DNA of 62,287 bases from Bigelowiella natans CCMP2755 (GCA_000320545.1 ADNK01000465.1:1-62287), one strand, 5' to 3'; positions 12,501-26,100 are shown, numbered from the stretch's first letter. Notes: a model not told the origin generated them from the letters alone. Program-made: numbers and translations.

Positions 12501-15500
12501 AACCATTTCGAAATACTACGTTTGTTTTGCAAGATCAATGCAGCCTTCTCGTGCCACAGACTCAGAGCAGGCGGTGGTTTTGATTTGTATGTTTGTCCTA
12601 TTCGATGCTGTCGCAAGGATCCAAACGGGCTCTCCGCTTAGCGAGGAGTTGCAGCAGTTTTCGACTTCCTTCTGCGCTAATGGGAATGGGTCTCTTTCTA
12701 TTAAAGACTTGAGTAAAAATTACTTTCTCGTTCAGCCTTCGCTTCTGGTGGCACTGGGACATGCGTGTGCGTATTCTTGGCACCAGCACACCACGCACAA
12801 AGTGAGCCTCTCGAGTGTGGGAAAGGTGTTTGATTATAGTTTAGCGCGGCAAAACTTCTTGACCGAATGCGCGACTTTCCAAGTGGTTCGAGGCTTGTGC
12901 AGGAGGCTTGACATCAAGGATTACAGCAATTCCCCCGTTGAGTTCCTCGCAGAACAGGGCTTTGGAAACTCCGAACTCCGTAGGAAATGTCAACAATTTG
13001 CCATAATGCGGGATCTCGCAATGGTGTTCAAAATTACCTTGAAGGGTCATACGGGGATCTGGAATATCCCTCAGAAAATGCGAAAAGTACCCGACGCGGA
13101 GATCAACTGGCAAATAGGGGAGACTGACACTTTGAAAAAAAAAATAAGGATAAATTTCTGGACGTTCGGAGCGTGGATTAACCTTGACTCACCAGGCCCC
13201 TGGAGGAAACATGCTGGCTTCGGAAGCGGCCTCGACCTACAGAGAGACTTCGGAATCAAGTGCAGTCAGGATACTGTTCGTGGTGTGACAGAGGAGGATG
13301 TTCTTCACACAGGAATTATGCCAACATTTGGGGGATCAATGGCAGGGCAGGATTCCGAAGCATTGCTAACTTATCTAACAGTCCCCTACATGCGAATCCC
13401 TTTAGTGCTAGGTTTCTTTAGCTGCAAGCAGAGATTTATGTCTCTGATCGACCCTGAGCTCCAAGATCTAGTCAACGCCGTCCTCTTTGAAAGCAGCATC
13501 GCGGATCCATATAGAAGTGATCGAAAAGCAGTGATCCCGTGCCAGCATTTGATTCGGGCGAGAAATGGCTATCTAATAAATGAACTCACACATTCACCGA
13601 ATTCTGTCATCTCCCCAGTCGCAAGGATGCTGACGCAGGCTCTGGATCAGCTGGACCTACGGAAATGCACGTCCAGCTCAACTGGCGTGATGCTGTTTAT
13701 TAGCATGCTTGTTGCCCGCGTGGAATTATTTCGCGTCTACGTGCAGAACAATATTAATGAGCGCAATGAAGACTTTGAGGAAGCTCTGTCTCAGATTCGA
13801 CAGCCAAAATCGGTCCTCAGTGCGGTTTTGATGGATTGGATCCAGCAGACGACCATCTCGGGTGACATAAAGGCACACAATCGTTTCTCCGCGCACTTGG
13901 TCATCCTTCTATGTAGCACAGGACCCGCAGAAATGAGCCCAGAAATTGTCGGGAACTTCATAGGAAACATGGCGCATCTCGCCACGTACCACAAGTTTGG
14001 GGGGAGACCTGATGATAATGGCAAACGTGCCTTTGCGAAGTTCCATCCCCTTGGGGTACCAGACCACGAGATCTACTCCGCAGCGCAAGAATTTCGCAAC
14101 CGTATATTAGCTTGGCTAGAAAAGTTCCCTGATGAAGTAGATCTGACCTTGAAAATTGCCGCCAGAGTGTGCCTTAAGCCTGGTGCTAAGACATTTGAAG
14201 GCTGGAAGAGGAAAAATAGCCATGGTCTTTACATAGACGGAAGGGAGGAAGTCATATTTGATCTCCAGAGGTTTGTTATGACCACGGTAAGTGCGAAAAT
14301 CCAACCCTTGCCTGAGTTTGTGAAGGCCCATCCTGAGTTTCAGATTGTCTTCGGGAAAGAGGATCGCCACTGCTCGTTAACCGAAAAATGGGTGCATAAG
14401 TGTGTTTACGATATGCTGGATCAAAGGAACTCGAGAATAAATGTGTGGTCGAATTACTACGAGTCATGGTACGCTGCAAAATCTCAAGATAAGAATGCCC
14501 AGGGGAGGTTCTATGATCCGCATGAATTTGTCGTACGACATCCGACAGTTCATCGTGGGATTGAATTTGATGGCATCGAGTACACACGGCAATGGTGCCC
14601 TAGCACACTAATCCAAGAGGCTCTTAATATCTTCTATACGGATAAATATTGCAGAACCAATGCTTGGAGTGGCGACGAACCTCGGTTATGGGCCCCCAAA
14701 AACACGCCAAAGAAGAATCGTAGCGTCGTATCTGCCATATGCCGCGAAGGTTTCACGGACAAACAAGATCCCGGAGTGATGAAATTGATCAATTACTGGC
14801 CGAAGCTCAAACTCGTGAAAGTGTGGGCGCTGCGCGAGAGAGGGCGACGAATAGTAAGGGAGCTTATCTTCAGCTCTGACGCTCGTTGCAGCTTAATGGA
14901 CCTCAAGACACAACGTGTGGTGAAGCAAGCGTATCCTGTTGGCCTGACTCCAGGTCAAGACTGGGGTGTGGAATGGCCGAGAAACCTTCGACATTGTGCG
15001 GGCAGGGTGTGGGAAGAAAACCAAGATCTTAAATGGCGGAGTAGCATAGTCATAACTCGAGATCGGGTCGATGGAAAGGGTCGGGAGGAATTCGTTTCTT
15101 CCGCAGCCCTGAAGGGTGTGATTCCATACACTCTTACAGAAAATTTCTCCTTTTGGAGACCTGAAGGGGAGCCACTCATCGAAGGTACAAGGCGAGCTAA
15201 TGACATCACACCTGATACGCTTCTACAGTATAGCCTTTCTATATCTCTGCTCGAAAACAGGGATAGGCATGCCCTGGGTAGCGTGAACAAGGTTATGGCG
15301 CGTGTGGAAGCAACCGACCTCAATGATCCGAAGAGGAAAATGTTACTAATTGACATTTCACTAGCGAGCAAGGATTCGTTTGCCTACCGCCTCGGTAGAG
15401 TACTTACCCGACTTGACAACATGTCACACATCCTCGTCTGGACCGAAAATACGTCTGCTAAATCTTGGCAACAGTGCAATATTTGTCTTATTGAACTCAC

Positions 15501-18500
15501 ACGCCTGAGGCTGAGCTTTGTGCCACGGAATACCCCAACAGGGGTTAAGCTCTTTTGCAGGGAAATTTCAGGCCTTTATGTCTCGGACCTGCGCAGTCCA
15601 ACGATCCGTCATCAAATCAGCTGTCTGCCAAATAGTTTGCTACTTCAGAACTCCGGAAACGAGCTGTACATTCTGGCGTCGAACGCCAGACCGAAACGCC
15701 CTGTCGTTTTCACCCGCCCACTTTCGTCCGAGATCATCGTGGATTTGCAGGATGAGAGCTGGCTAAAGGATATGACGCAAAGGTACTCCGTATTCCCGAT
15801 CCACGTCTCAAGGGCATTCATCATGCCTCAAAACCTTGTTGATTCGCTGTACCTTGCGCTCCACTTTGTGCTTCAGCGGCGTTTTGAAGACGCCTCTCGC
15901 CTGATTGAGTCATGCGAGTCCGATATGCCTCTCTCAGACTCGGAGCGATGTGTTCTAAAGTTCTGGGAAGCCATTGCGCACGACACCCATCCTGATACCG
16001 TGGCTTGCAAACTCAAGCTTTCCCTTGCATTGATGTATTCCGGGGAAAATAATCTCCTAAAGTGGTGCATCGTACATGAGTTTGGGAGATACTCCCCCGG
16101 TCACGTAAGGGCAGAATGTAAGTTGAGTGCTATTGAAGTCGAGAGACTCCGTGGATATGTTAAAGATATCGATGATGTCGAAAAGAAAAGAAACAAAAAC
16201 GAAAATGGAGGGAGCCCAGCAAAGGCTAAATTTTCCCATTCCGATCTAAACTCTGTGAAATCCTTCGCGAAGATATTTCCGGAGCTCCGCAACCAGAAGT
16301 ACACTTCAGAATGGCATCCAGGTCAACAAGACGGCTGGCCATCATTTGTCGAGTCTGCTCGACAGTGGTTCCGGGCGACCGATTTCGATAAGTACTATCA
16401 TGAACACGACCGATGCATCTGGAAGGCAAAGATCACTTATGTTGGGAGAGAATATCCTGTTTTAAGAGGTGGGAATGCCTATACGATGATGGCAGAGGTG
16501 AAGAAGGATAGCATAACAGGGCGTGTAACTGGGTCTGGATTTTTGTTTTTGTGGGACCTTATTCAGGGAAAGATAAGCGTACAGTTTGGGAACGAGGTCA
16601 ATTCAGGTCCTCAAATGGCTAAATTTCTCTGCAAGTGGATGTACCACGAGCAGACTCTATGGAACAAGTCGAGCCTTTCCGCAACCGAGAATAGTGGCGA
16701 AAAGTCCCTGTTTCCCTTCTACGCAGCCGCGGTTATAACTGCAGCTGGAGAGGCGATTCCGTCATTGCCCGAGTTCCCGTTTGAGAGGTATTCAAATAGC
16801 TTGTCCGACAGAGACGGCTACCCAACCTTTGAAGAAAAAAACAATCACGGGGATTGGACGAGTGAGCACCTTGGACCTTGGTTCCTGAAGATGTTCAAGG
16901 CTGTGAAGGAGATTGCAGAGGGCAAGGGAGTCAGTCGAGAAATCGAAGCGGGAGGTGATTATCAGAGGCACAACGATCGGAAAGCAAAAACTGCTAACCG
17001 ACAGACAGTCCTAGTGCCTTTCCCCGAAACAACTGATTTCTCGAATGATAATCTCCGTGTATACGCGTCACAATTCACGAGCCCGAGAGGCAACACTTTC
17101 AGCGTTGATACCAAAGATCTGAATCGCCATTATAAACACCCACTTTCGTCAATAGGCTTAGATCAATGGATAGTAAAAGCAGCTACCTCGAATACTGGGT
17201 CCGGGAAGCTGCGATTTGATCTTTCGGGGCATCCAGAATCTAGGTCTCAAAGGGCAAAAACTATGATTTCTTATATAAAAAATGACACACTATTGCATGC
17301 TAAAAATCAGAAAACTAAGATGGCAGTAGATTTCCAGGGATTGTCGCCAGAAGATGTTGCAGCATACGTAAGAGATGGGCAGAACAAAAGCATTGACACA
17401 GTGATTTCTAATCTTAAGTCGTTAGTGCAAAGACTAGACGAAATGCGGTCTCAGGACCTACTCTACGTCGCTGCTGCTGTTGATGCCGCGCTATCTACTT
17501 GGGCCAATGTAACGGATGACTCCAAAAAAATCAAGTTGCAGCTGCGATTCTCGCTCGCCAAAATCAGCCGACAGCGAGCGAGTGCCTCGTGGGATTACTT
17601 ACTAGCTTCGCTTCTCTCTACAAACATGTACCATGACTTGAAGAAAGTGAATCCTTTTCTCTCCAAGTCAGATTTCGACAAAACTCGCGATATTACAGTC
17701 GCCGCACTCTTTAGAGGCAACCGAATAGGCCAAGCTTGCCGTGCTATTGCACCAGCATCCGCTCTTATTGGAATGTTGCAAAGCCTCCAGCAAGGTAATA
17801 CAGGGGACGTCAAAGTCTTCGAGAAAAAGCTCATCGGCAAAGTCAAAAGTCTAGTCACATGGCTCACGGCTACCCGCAACTTCACCGGGGCGGATGCAGG
17901 CAAACCTCTGGACCCCCGATTTCTACTATTCGAGTACATCTTCAATATTGTACTCTGGAAGCGACAAGTGGAACAAGTGCGAGAGTTTGCAGACGTGAAA
18001 AGGGCTGTCATTTCACAGATGGTGATGGGGTCCGGAAAATCGTCAGTCGTCTCGCCTATGATATCACTACTCCTAGCTGATAAGAAGAGCTTGGTCGTGG
18101 TGATGGCGCCAGACGCTTTGCTAGTCATGACGCGTGACCTTCTACGCGAGAGATTCTCGCACATCATCAAGAAACGCATTCTCACTCTTTCATTTAACCG
18201 TAACTTTTCCCCAAACTTCAGAGACAGCGCTGTTCTCGTAAAGCGGCTCTGTTATAAGATGGAAGGCGTGCGCCTGCAAGGAGGGGTAATGGTGACCACC
18301 CCAGAAAGTATTAAATCACTCTTCCTCAAGTTTGTCGAAATGCTAAATTTCTTGGAGATGAGTCCCAGTGAGCAGACTACTGAGGGGAGGCTAAGGTGCG
18401 ATGCTGCGTTTAAGGCATGCCAGGAGTTCTCAGGCGTCCTAGGCATGTTCAAGGACGGTGTGATTGTAATGGATGAAGTTGACTTGCTCCTGCATCCTCT

Positions 18501-21500
18501 CCGCTCAGAACTTAATTTTCCAGTCGGACAGAAGACCAAGCTTGATATGTTCGGTCCGCGCTGGGGCTTGCCTATGCACCTCCTCGAGGCTGTGTTTTAC
18601 GCCCGAACTGGGGAGCTATCGTCCGATGCCTTGCGCTCTAGTATCTTGGCCCTCGAAGCCCTTGAAGCGATTAACGAGGCTATGAAGGAAGGGTTCCAAT
18701 CGCATGCGCTACAAGCCTTGCCTCATTTGATACTTCTCAACACCAAATTTTATCACAGTCGCCTGAAACCGCTTCTTGCTGACTGGCTGGTGTTGTGGTT
18801 TCAGCAAGGGTCCATGCAAGGAGGTAAAGATATCACAGGCGAAGACATTCGTTGCTACCTGTTGTTTGGACCGCAGAGTAAGAAAGCTCTGGCTAAGAAG
18901 TGCCTAGCTAGTCTCACCGGGGAGGAGATGCAGAAGCTAAACCTTGGACATACATGGATTGACCAACTCGCCCCACACGTATTATCGAAGATCAACCGTG
19001 TCAACTATGGACTACTCTTCCCCGGAGACGTCAATCCGGAGGAGAGCGCGAACATTCCCGACTCCCGTAGAAGCCTGGCCGTGCCTTTCGTGGGGAAGGA
19101 CAAGCCCTCTTGTGCATCCGAATTCGCGCATCCAGACGTGCTGATAGGGCTCACTATAATGGCGTATAGGTACTCGGGACTGCGGCCAGACGATACGAAA
19201 GCTGTGGTGTCCCAGATGAAGAAAGACTTTCTGTACGAAACAGGGCCGAAGGATCGGCGCCCCAGTTGTCTACGGTATCAGAGCTGGATAGGTCAAGCTA
19301 GGGCGACGACGGACGTTAATCCACGAGGATCCCTCGGGGGAGATAGTGGTGATGATTCTCACCAGCTTGTGCCTCTGCACCTTGTCCAAGTGAGCGACTA
19401 CGAACAGATGGACACCGTCCATAAATGCTTCAAGCACATGTCACCAGTCATCAACTACATGCTCGACTCCACCGTGTTCCCTACCTACATGTACCAGCAG
19501 ACAACCAAGCTCTCTGCAAGCGGCCAGGAACTTGCAGGGGACATACTCTTCGGTCGTCGAATTGGGTTCTCAGGAACCCCGAGCTCCATGCTGCCTCTTG
19601 ATTCTGGCAAGTGCAACTTTGAACCGGGGACAGGCGGGAAGCTGATTAGCGTGCTGTCGGACCCGACGATAATGTCGGTGGAGTTCAAGGAGGAAAAATG
19701 GACCGTTAAGAGCCTCCTTAGAGACGTGGCGACTGCCGATTCGCCTTTCCATGCTCTGATCGACACTGGTGCTTTGATCACGGGCTTATCGAATTATAAT
19801 GTTGCTGAATACCTACTCAAAGTCGGTCTGCTGCACGTGGATGGAGTGGTGTATTTCAACAATGACAACGTCAAGATGGTCCTGCAGAGAAACCAGGTGC
19901 CTATTCCTCTCAGCCGTTGTGGCCTCAGTAAGAAGCGCAGGTTCACCTTCTACGACCAAGTGCACACTACAGGTATAGATATAAGGCAAACTCTAGATGC
20001 GCGAGCAGCAATTTCCATTGGCAAAGATCTCGTCTTCCGAGATTATTCTCAAGGTGCTTATAGAATGAGAGGTATTGGTAAGGGACAGACCCTCTGCGCT
20101 ATTGTGATCCCTGAGGTGAAAAAGCTCATGCTGGAGGAGTTGGCGCTGGTATCGAATCCTGGCGAAACTTGGCAGGATAAGCTCGTCGCATGGCTCTATA
20201 TAAACTCATTACGAATGGAAAAACTCCAGTTTCTTCAGCTCTGCATTCAGAACATGCACAATGTGTGGAGAAAGGCGGCACTAAGTGCTCTAAATAACAA
20301 CATCAAGGGAACCTCATACGCTGGACCTGAAGCACACCAAAAGTTTTTGGGATCAGGTGGCAACAGGGAACATATTAGAGTTTTCCGCGAAAGTATCAAT
20401 TTCGACGTCGAGAAGAAGGTGACAAAGCCAAAAAGCCTCTCTGACATTATAAGTGCAGCTAAGGCAGCCCATAAATCCTACCTTAAATCGCGAGATGCTC
20501 TTAGGGAATTCAACCTGGTGTTTGCTGCCGCAAATGCCACACCTGCATCTGAATCGGATGCTGCTAATGGCCTCGGGGCAGAGATGGTCACAGAACAGGA
20601 GCAGGAGCAACAACAAGAGCAAGAAGCTCAGCGCTACCAGGAAGTAAAGGTGTCATTCTCAAGGAAAGACGAGGCGCAAATCCCATTTGAAGTGAAAAAC
20701 ATTACCCTGGCTTTGGGCTCAGACGATTGCCCCTTCTACTCCTTAAGTCAGCTGGATCTTCCTACGATCGGTGCTCTAAGCTTCCCATCGACGGTATGTG
20801 TGTCAACAAACTACTTCAAACAAGGATGGACGGATGAGAGAAAGCTCAAGAACGTGACATGTATCCTAGACTGGGTGCCGCAGAAGAATTTACTGAATAC
20901 CAACCAAAAAGAGCGTGCGAAGACTACGGAAAAGCAAAACGAGGCAATAAACACGGCGTTTGATATGGCTGACAAAGATGGAAGTGGCGAGCTCTCAATG
21001 ACCGAGGTCCTTGCTGTCCTTAAAGCAGTTGGGTTTGAACCTGACGACAAGAAAAGGGGCGGCAACATCAAGGCACAAATTCGTTCCAAAATTGATTTGA
21101 ACGGTAACGGTAAGATATGTCGGTCCGAATTTATCCAGTCGGTCACGACTAATATGTTTGAGACCTCGCAGCTTGGGCGGCAACAAGTGGCTATCACGCT
21201 GGCTGAGGCTGAAGCAATACGGTATTACTTGCACACTCGGCATCCCTTGTTCGACGGAAAGAGGTCGGATGGTGTTTTGATATCGCTCGAGTCTCTTGAA
21301 GGGGGGATCTTTGATCAGTCTCCAGGGTTCTATTTGAATGCAACAACGGAGTACCATCGCAATAAACAATGCTTCGCATATTTTAATGGATCGATGCACA
21401 TGAGTAGCACCCAGACCTTCCAACTGCTTCAGGGGATCCAAAATGACCCCCCAAACAAGCGTGAGGATTATTTCAAAACCATCATGGGTTGTCGTAGGCG

Positions 21501-23721
21501 TGAGCGGAAAAGATACAGGGACACACCGCTAAGTATTGTATTTACTTCAGAAGATGAGTTTTCGCTTCTCGCCCATCGGCTGAAAGTAGAGCGGTTCAGA
21601 TATGCGCTTGAGGTGCGTGGCATTATGCTTCTCGATGCGTTCCAGGCCTTTGATCAGGATAAGAATGGGATACTTTGCACCGGGGAAATGATGAGAGCTG
21701 TCCAGCAGCTAAAGCTAGGGTTAAAACCTGCGGATGTTGCAGAAATAATCAATAGTGCCGACACGAATGCTGATATGGGGATCAGCTACGCTGAGTTTGC
21801 GGCGATGTTCCAAGACAAGGAGGATAACTATTCAAAAGATAAGGATTCGGATGGAAATCTAGATGCAAAGATTGTCTCAACCGCAAAGAAGTTCCTCAAA
21901 GACATGAAGAATCCGAAGAGAGTTAGTAAGAAGGAGTTATTGGAAGCCCAAAGAGCTGTCAACGCCTCAGCAGCAATCAAGGCCGGAAAAATAGCACAGG
22001 AAAAAGAAGAAGATATGCGAGCAGAAGCAAATATTAAAGATCCAGTTGCAAAGTATAAATCCATTATTCCAAACGGCTCAATATTCACATATTCCTACTG
22101 GGGAGGAGACTGCATAGCAAAATGGGTAGGATCAGAACTCTGGATAGGAGCAGTAAAATACATCAATAAAAATGGAACTGATGGCCTCCAAATTCTAAAA
22201 CTACGCCCAAATGAAGTCGAAAAACTTTTTGCGAATATGATCACAACCTGCTTGTGGGATAACCGTGATGAAAACAAAAGAGTAGAGTTCGTTGGAGATG
22301 ACAAAAAGAAGCCTGATCTTCTCTTTGACAAGAAGTATAGGATGTACTTCAAGTTCAAGAAGCTCCCAGCAGCAAAGAAAATTCGTTGCGACTCGATTTG
22401 TTTTCTTGTCGGTTGCCATGGCAACGTCCTAAGCTGTGATGGGAACAATCAGCCTCGATGCTCCAGCCAAAATCGTTTAGCATGGGAAGCTATGCATCTA
22501 ATTGATGAAGGAAGAGATCGTTACTGCATCCAGTCTCAAAAGAATAAGTGCTATTTAAGCACACAGCAAGATGGATCAGTAACGTTTAACGCAAAATCTA
22601 AAGAAAATAACGCAATCTGGTTCATTGAGGAAAAAGGGAGCAATCATTTTTTCGTCAACTCCCAGACCAACTATGCGCTTCAGGCACGTCCCAACGGCGG
22701 TGTTTTTGCTGTTAACACAAACCGCGCGGCTTGGGAAGCTTGGACTCTTGAGTATAAAGGAAACGATCCAGCTGCAAAGTATAAATCCATTATTCCAAAC
22801 GGCTCAATATTCACATATTCCTACTGGGGAGGAGACTGCATAGCAAAATGGGTAGGATCAGAACTCTGGATAGGAGCAGTAAAATACATCAATAAAAATG
22901 GAACTGATGGCCTCCAAATTCTAAAACTACGCCCAAATGAAGTTGATAAACTATTTGCGAATAAGATCACAACCTGCTTGTGGGATAACCGTGATGAAAA
23001 CACAAGAGTAGAGTTCGTTGGAGATGACAAAAAGAAGCCTGATCTTCTCTTTGACAAGAAGTATAGGATGTACTTCAAGTCCAAGTCTGTGATAAAAGCG
23101 ATCCACGCGATCTCGAGCAAACGAAATGAATCCGTGGCATACACTCCTCAACTCCCAACAGCGAAGAAAATTCGTTGCGACTCGATTTGTTTTCTTGTCG
23201 GTTGCCATGGCAACGTCCTAAGCTGTGATGGGAACAATCAGCCTCGATGCTCCAACCAAAATCGTTTAGCATGGGAAGCTATGCATCTAATTGATGAAGG
23301 AAGAGATCGTTACTGCATCCAGTCTCAAAAGAATAAGTGCTATTTGAGCACACAGCAAGATGGATCAGTAACGTTTAACGCAAAATCTAAAGAAAATAAC
23401 GCAATCTGGTTCATTGAGGAAAAAGGGAGCAATCATTTTTTCGTCAACTCCCAGACCAACTATGCGCTTCAAGCACGTCCCAACGGCGGTGTTTTTGCTG
23501 TTAACACAAACCGCGCGGCTTGGGAAGCTTGGACTCTTGAGTATAAAGAAAACCGACAGACCGATAAATCCGTAAAGACTTCGAAAAGGGTTGGTGAGAG
23601 AGTACAATTGGAAGACCAAAGACCCGTCGTCATCGCTCAGGTTGTTGAGCATGAAGAAATTCAACAGTCGGATGATTCTAAGAGTGCTAATTCTCCCTCG
23701 CAATGTTGCAGCATTGTTTGA
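9432..23721 (+). CDS. Giant multidomain protein with DUF3638/DUF3645-type P-loop core
   Basis: Three exons fit by phase: 9432-9471, 9809-12301, 12434-23721, giving 4,606 aa. Two RanBP2-type zinc fingers (W-x-C-x2-C-x3-N-x6-C-x2-C) lie near residues 57-80 and 260-283. Between them, about residues 105-215, is a jacalin-like lectin fold (DGRKRSVG, GEYITAVSG). The central core carries GSGKSS near residue 2710 and a Walker-B-like DEVD about 150 residues later, typical of the huge DUF3638/DUF3645 proteins of fungi and protists, whose function is unsettled. Four EF-hand-like segments lie at about 3685-3965; the first (DKDGSGELSMTE) and third look calcium-competent. Two copies of a ~240-residue module with a fascin-like beta-trefoil follow, then a CSIV CaaX end. 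The short first exon is the least certain part. The last exon is 11.3 kb without an intron. Confidence 0.85.
9502..9547 (+). repeat. (CT)n microsatellite in intron 1 of the giant gene
   Basis: About 46 bp of CT in the sense strand, within the intron 9472-9808. Confidence 0.95.
22039..22764 (+). repeat. Tandem module, unit 1 (fascin-like), in the giant gene
   Basis: This in-frame unit of 726 bp (242 codons) is followed at once by a nearly identical unit. It opens at a GATCCAG word and encodes an N-terminal segment (SIIPNGSIFTYSYWGG) followed by a beta-trefoil-like part with GNVLSCDG, KCYLSTQQDG and NYALQARPNGG, the kind of strands seen in fascin domains. The DNA match to unit 2 extends through silent positions, so the duplication is recent or kept uniform by gene conversion. 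Confidence 0.9.
22765..23553 (+). repeat. Tandem module, unit 2 (fascin-like), with a 21-residue insertion
   Basis: Second copy of the module. It differs from unit 1 by a few substitutions and by an insertion of about 21 codons around 23080-23150 (residues IKAIHAISSKRNESVAYT within it), between the two halves of the module. The right edge is where similarity stops, just before the divergent tail that leads to the CaaX box. Confidence 0.88.
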
Positions 23722-24466
23722 ATGAATGAGATCTCTTGAATTACATCTAAAAATGCATTTGTTGTCAATGATTGCATGAGATTCCAGTTGATGATTCAAA
23801 AAAGAGCAAAGATGCATTTGCAAAAGTAAATTGTCGCATGGTGTTGCAGCATGTGTGCCATGGCAGCAAAAAGATGCTTGCATGTGTGTGTGCATTTAGG
23901 TTTTCAACGTGGAACCCCTGCCCATGCTAGCATGTAATGTGCATCGTGCTTCTCACAAAGCCGCAATGAAAGTAGTGTCGCGTTGATCGTGCGTGCCTTG
24001 CGCAATAATGCTAGAATGCGTTGATGTAAGCGATGGCTACGAGAACTGTTGGTCATCATGAAATCCAGCTAGCGATGCGGCAGCTCTCGTCGCCCATAGC
24101 TAGATAGTGGTCTCATTGCATCTCGTGACTGTCATGCAATGGAGATTTCATGCGATGAGAGGTGTAGGCGCGCCTAAGATTGAGCGATGAGCTACTAAGG
24201 GCTAGGAGGTGAGCAGCGATCACTGCAAATTCCACTCCACATACTAACATGCATGCATAAGTCTAGATAGACATCACAGACATAATGTGTCGATCTAGAC
24301 GTACACAATTAGCTTGTGACATGTCTATACACACGGTGCGAACAAGGGTGCATCCTAAACCGGCAATGTTCTAGCATTGTCGCGCTCCGATGCGCTCGTC
24401 ACATAGATGCTTCGCGCACCTAATTTTGAAAGGGAACGATGTTATAGCTGGGAAGCGAGTCTTGCC
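23722..24466. other. Convergent intergenic region between two gene 3' ends
   Basis: These 745 bp lie between the stop of the giant gene (+) and the stop of the TPR/LRR gene (-). I see no gene. The sequence from about 23880 on is rich in GCATGC, CTAG and TCTAGA-like palindromic words. It must contain both polyadenylation regions; no specific signal stands out. Confidence 0.5.
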
Positions 24467-25357
24467 TCAGCGTGCACGAGAATGAACTCGCTGCTTTAGC
24501 TGACCTTCTCTGGAAATTAAATACCGATGGCCCTCCAACTTCTCCGAGCCAAAGAGAATGGGGCAGCCTTGGATATTGAGTTTCTCGAGGGATACAGAAC
24601 TGCGCAGAAAGGTGCAGATGGCGGCGGAAGAGGCCTCCGTGATTGAGTTAAAACTGACATCAATTTGAGACAGGTACTGCAGGCCCCCCAGTGCGGGAAA
24701 TAACGTGTTCCATCCCTGGTCAGTCACTCCAGTTGTGCTGAGATTCAGGTCTATTAGCGATGCCAAGCACCCACCCTCCCCCTCCCCCTCCTCTCCGTCC
24801 GCTGCCATGTATTCCTCCTCCGGCAGCGATGATGGCGGTGAGGATGCAAACAGTTCTGCCAGTAGCGTCGCGCAACGGTCATCGAAGAGCGAACAGGAGA
24901 AGTCCAAAGACACGATTTGAGCATGTTGCGCATACGTGTCGAGCTTGAAACTTCTCAAAAGCCCTCCAAGAGCCCGCCATCCCAACGCACAGTCGAAGAT
25001 GCGGATCTCAGAGGGCCAGAAAACGCCCTCTTGCTCCAAATCATCGAGTATCGAAATGACTGCGCGGTTGGCGCGAAGCCCCCCTTCCCTCTCTCTACTG
25101 ATGATCTCATAGCACTGGCGAAGCGTGGCGTTTTTAAGCTCTTTCAGACGCGCGGAAGTGCTTTTCACGCGGCGTTCGACAGTTTCTTCTCTGTTGTCGC
25201 TAGTGTTGTTTCTTGCGACCGCAGGTTGCTCTCCTCCTCCTCCTCCTCCTCCTCCCTCTTCCTGCTGCTTGTTATTAGATGAAGCGGCCAGTAGATTTTG
25301 GCAAATCATATGATCTTCTTCGTCGCTACTACTACTTCCCCCAGAAACCTGCATTGT

Positions 25358-25391
<34 letters not shown>

Positions 25392-25967
25392 CTATCGTCG
25401 TCATCTTCTGCTTGGTCCTCGGCGCTTATTCTTTTTCTTCTTCTAGCATACCAGCCGCCCTCATTATATTCCTTACTGCCACCTATTTCTTCCGAATCAA
25501 AGGCTGTGGTAGCAGATGCAGTAGTCGTAGTAGTACCTACGCCCTTCCCCCAGAAATCCAGCAACGATCCCCTTTCCCCCCCCCTTAATCTTCCGTTGCG
25601 GCTACTGCTGCTCAGAGCTTGTCGCTGCGACGATGGGTGTCTTCCATCTGGGCGCTGCCGCCACTTTTTGAATCCTCCTGTGAAATTATCCCTCCTCCAA
25701 CTACCGCTTATTACATTCGTGTCGACGTCATCACCACGACGATTTGAGCTGCTTCTGTTGCCTCCAGAGTTGTGCTGCTTGGATGATGGGGAAGACCCTC
25801 TGGCCCTCTTGCGTCTTGACGAGGGGAAGGAGGAAGTGGAGGAGTGGGAGGAGGAAGGGGGCCTGCTGTCGGGATTTTGAACATTTGGGTCATTATCATC
25901 ATCATCATCATCATCATTGTAAAAACTATAATTATTATCATCATCAAGAAGAGGCGTCAGTGAAAGA

Positions 25968-26006
<39 letters not shown>

Positions 26007-26068
26007 CTGCAAGCCAGATACATGCTGCTGCTGCTGCTGCTGATGATGATGCGGCTGTATTTGATTAC

Positions 26069-26100
<32 letters not shown>

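Noticed and set aside
24705-25880. Several Pro/Ser/Leu-rich + strand frames opposite the last TPR/LRR exon
   Set aside because: They are antisense readings of trinucleotide runs; the minus strand carries the leucine-rich repeats.
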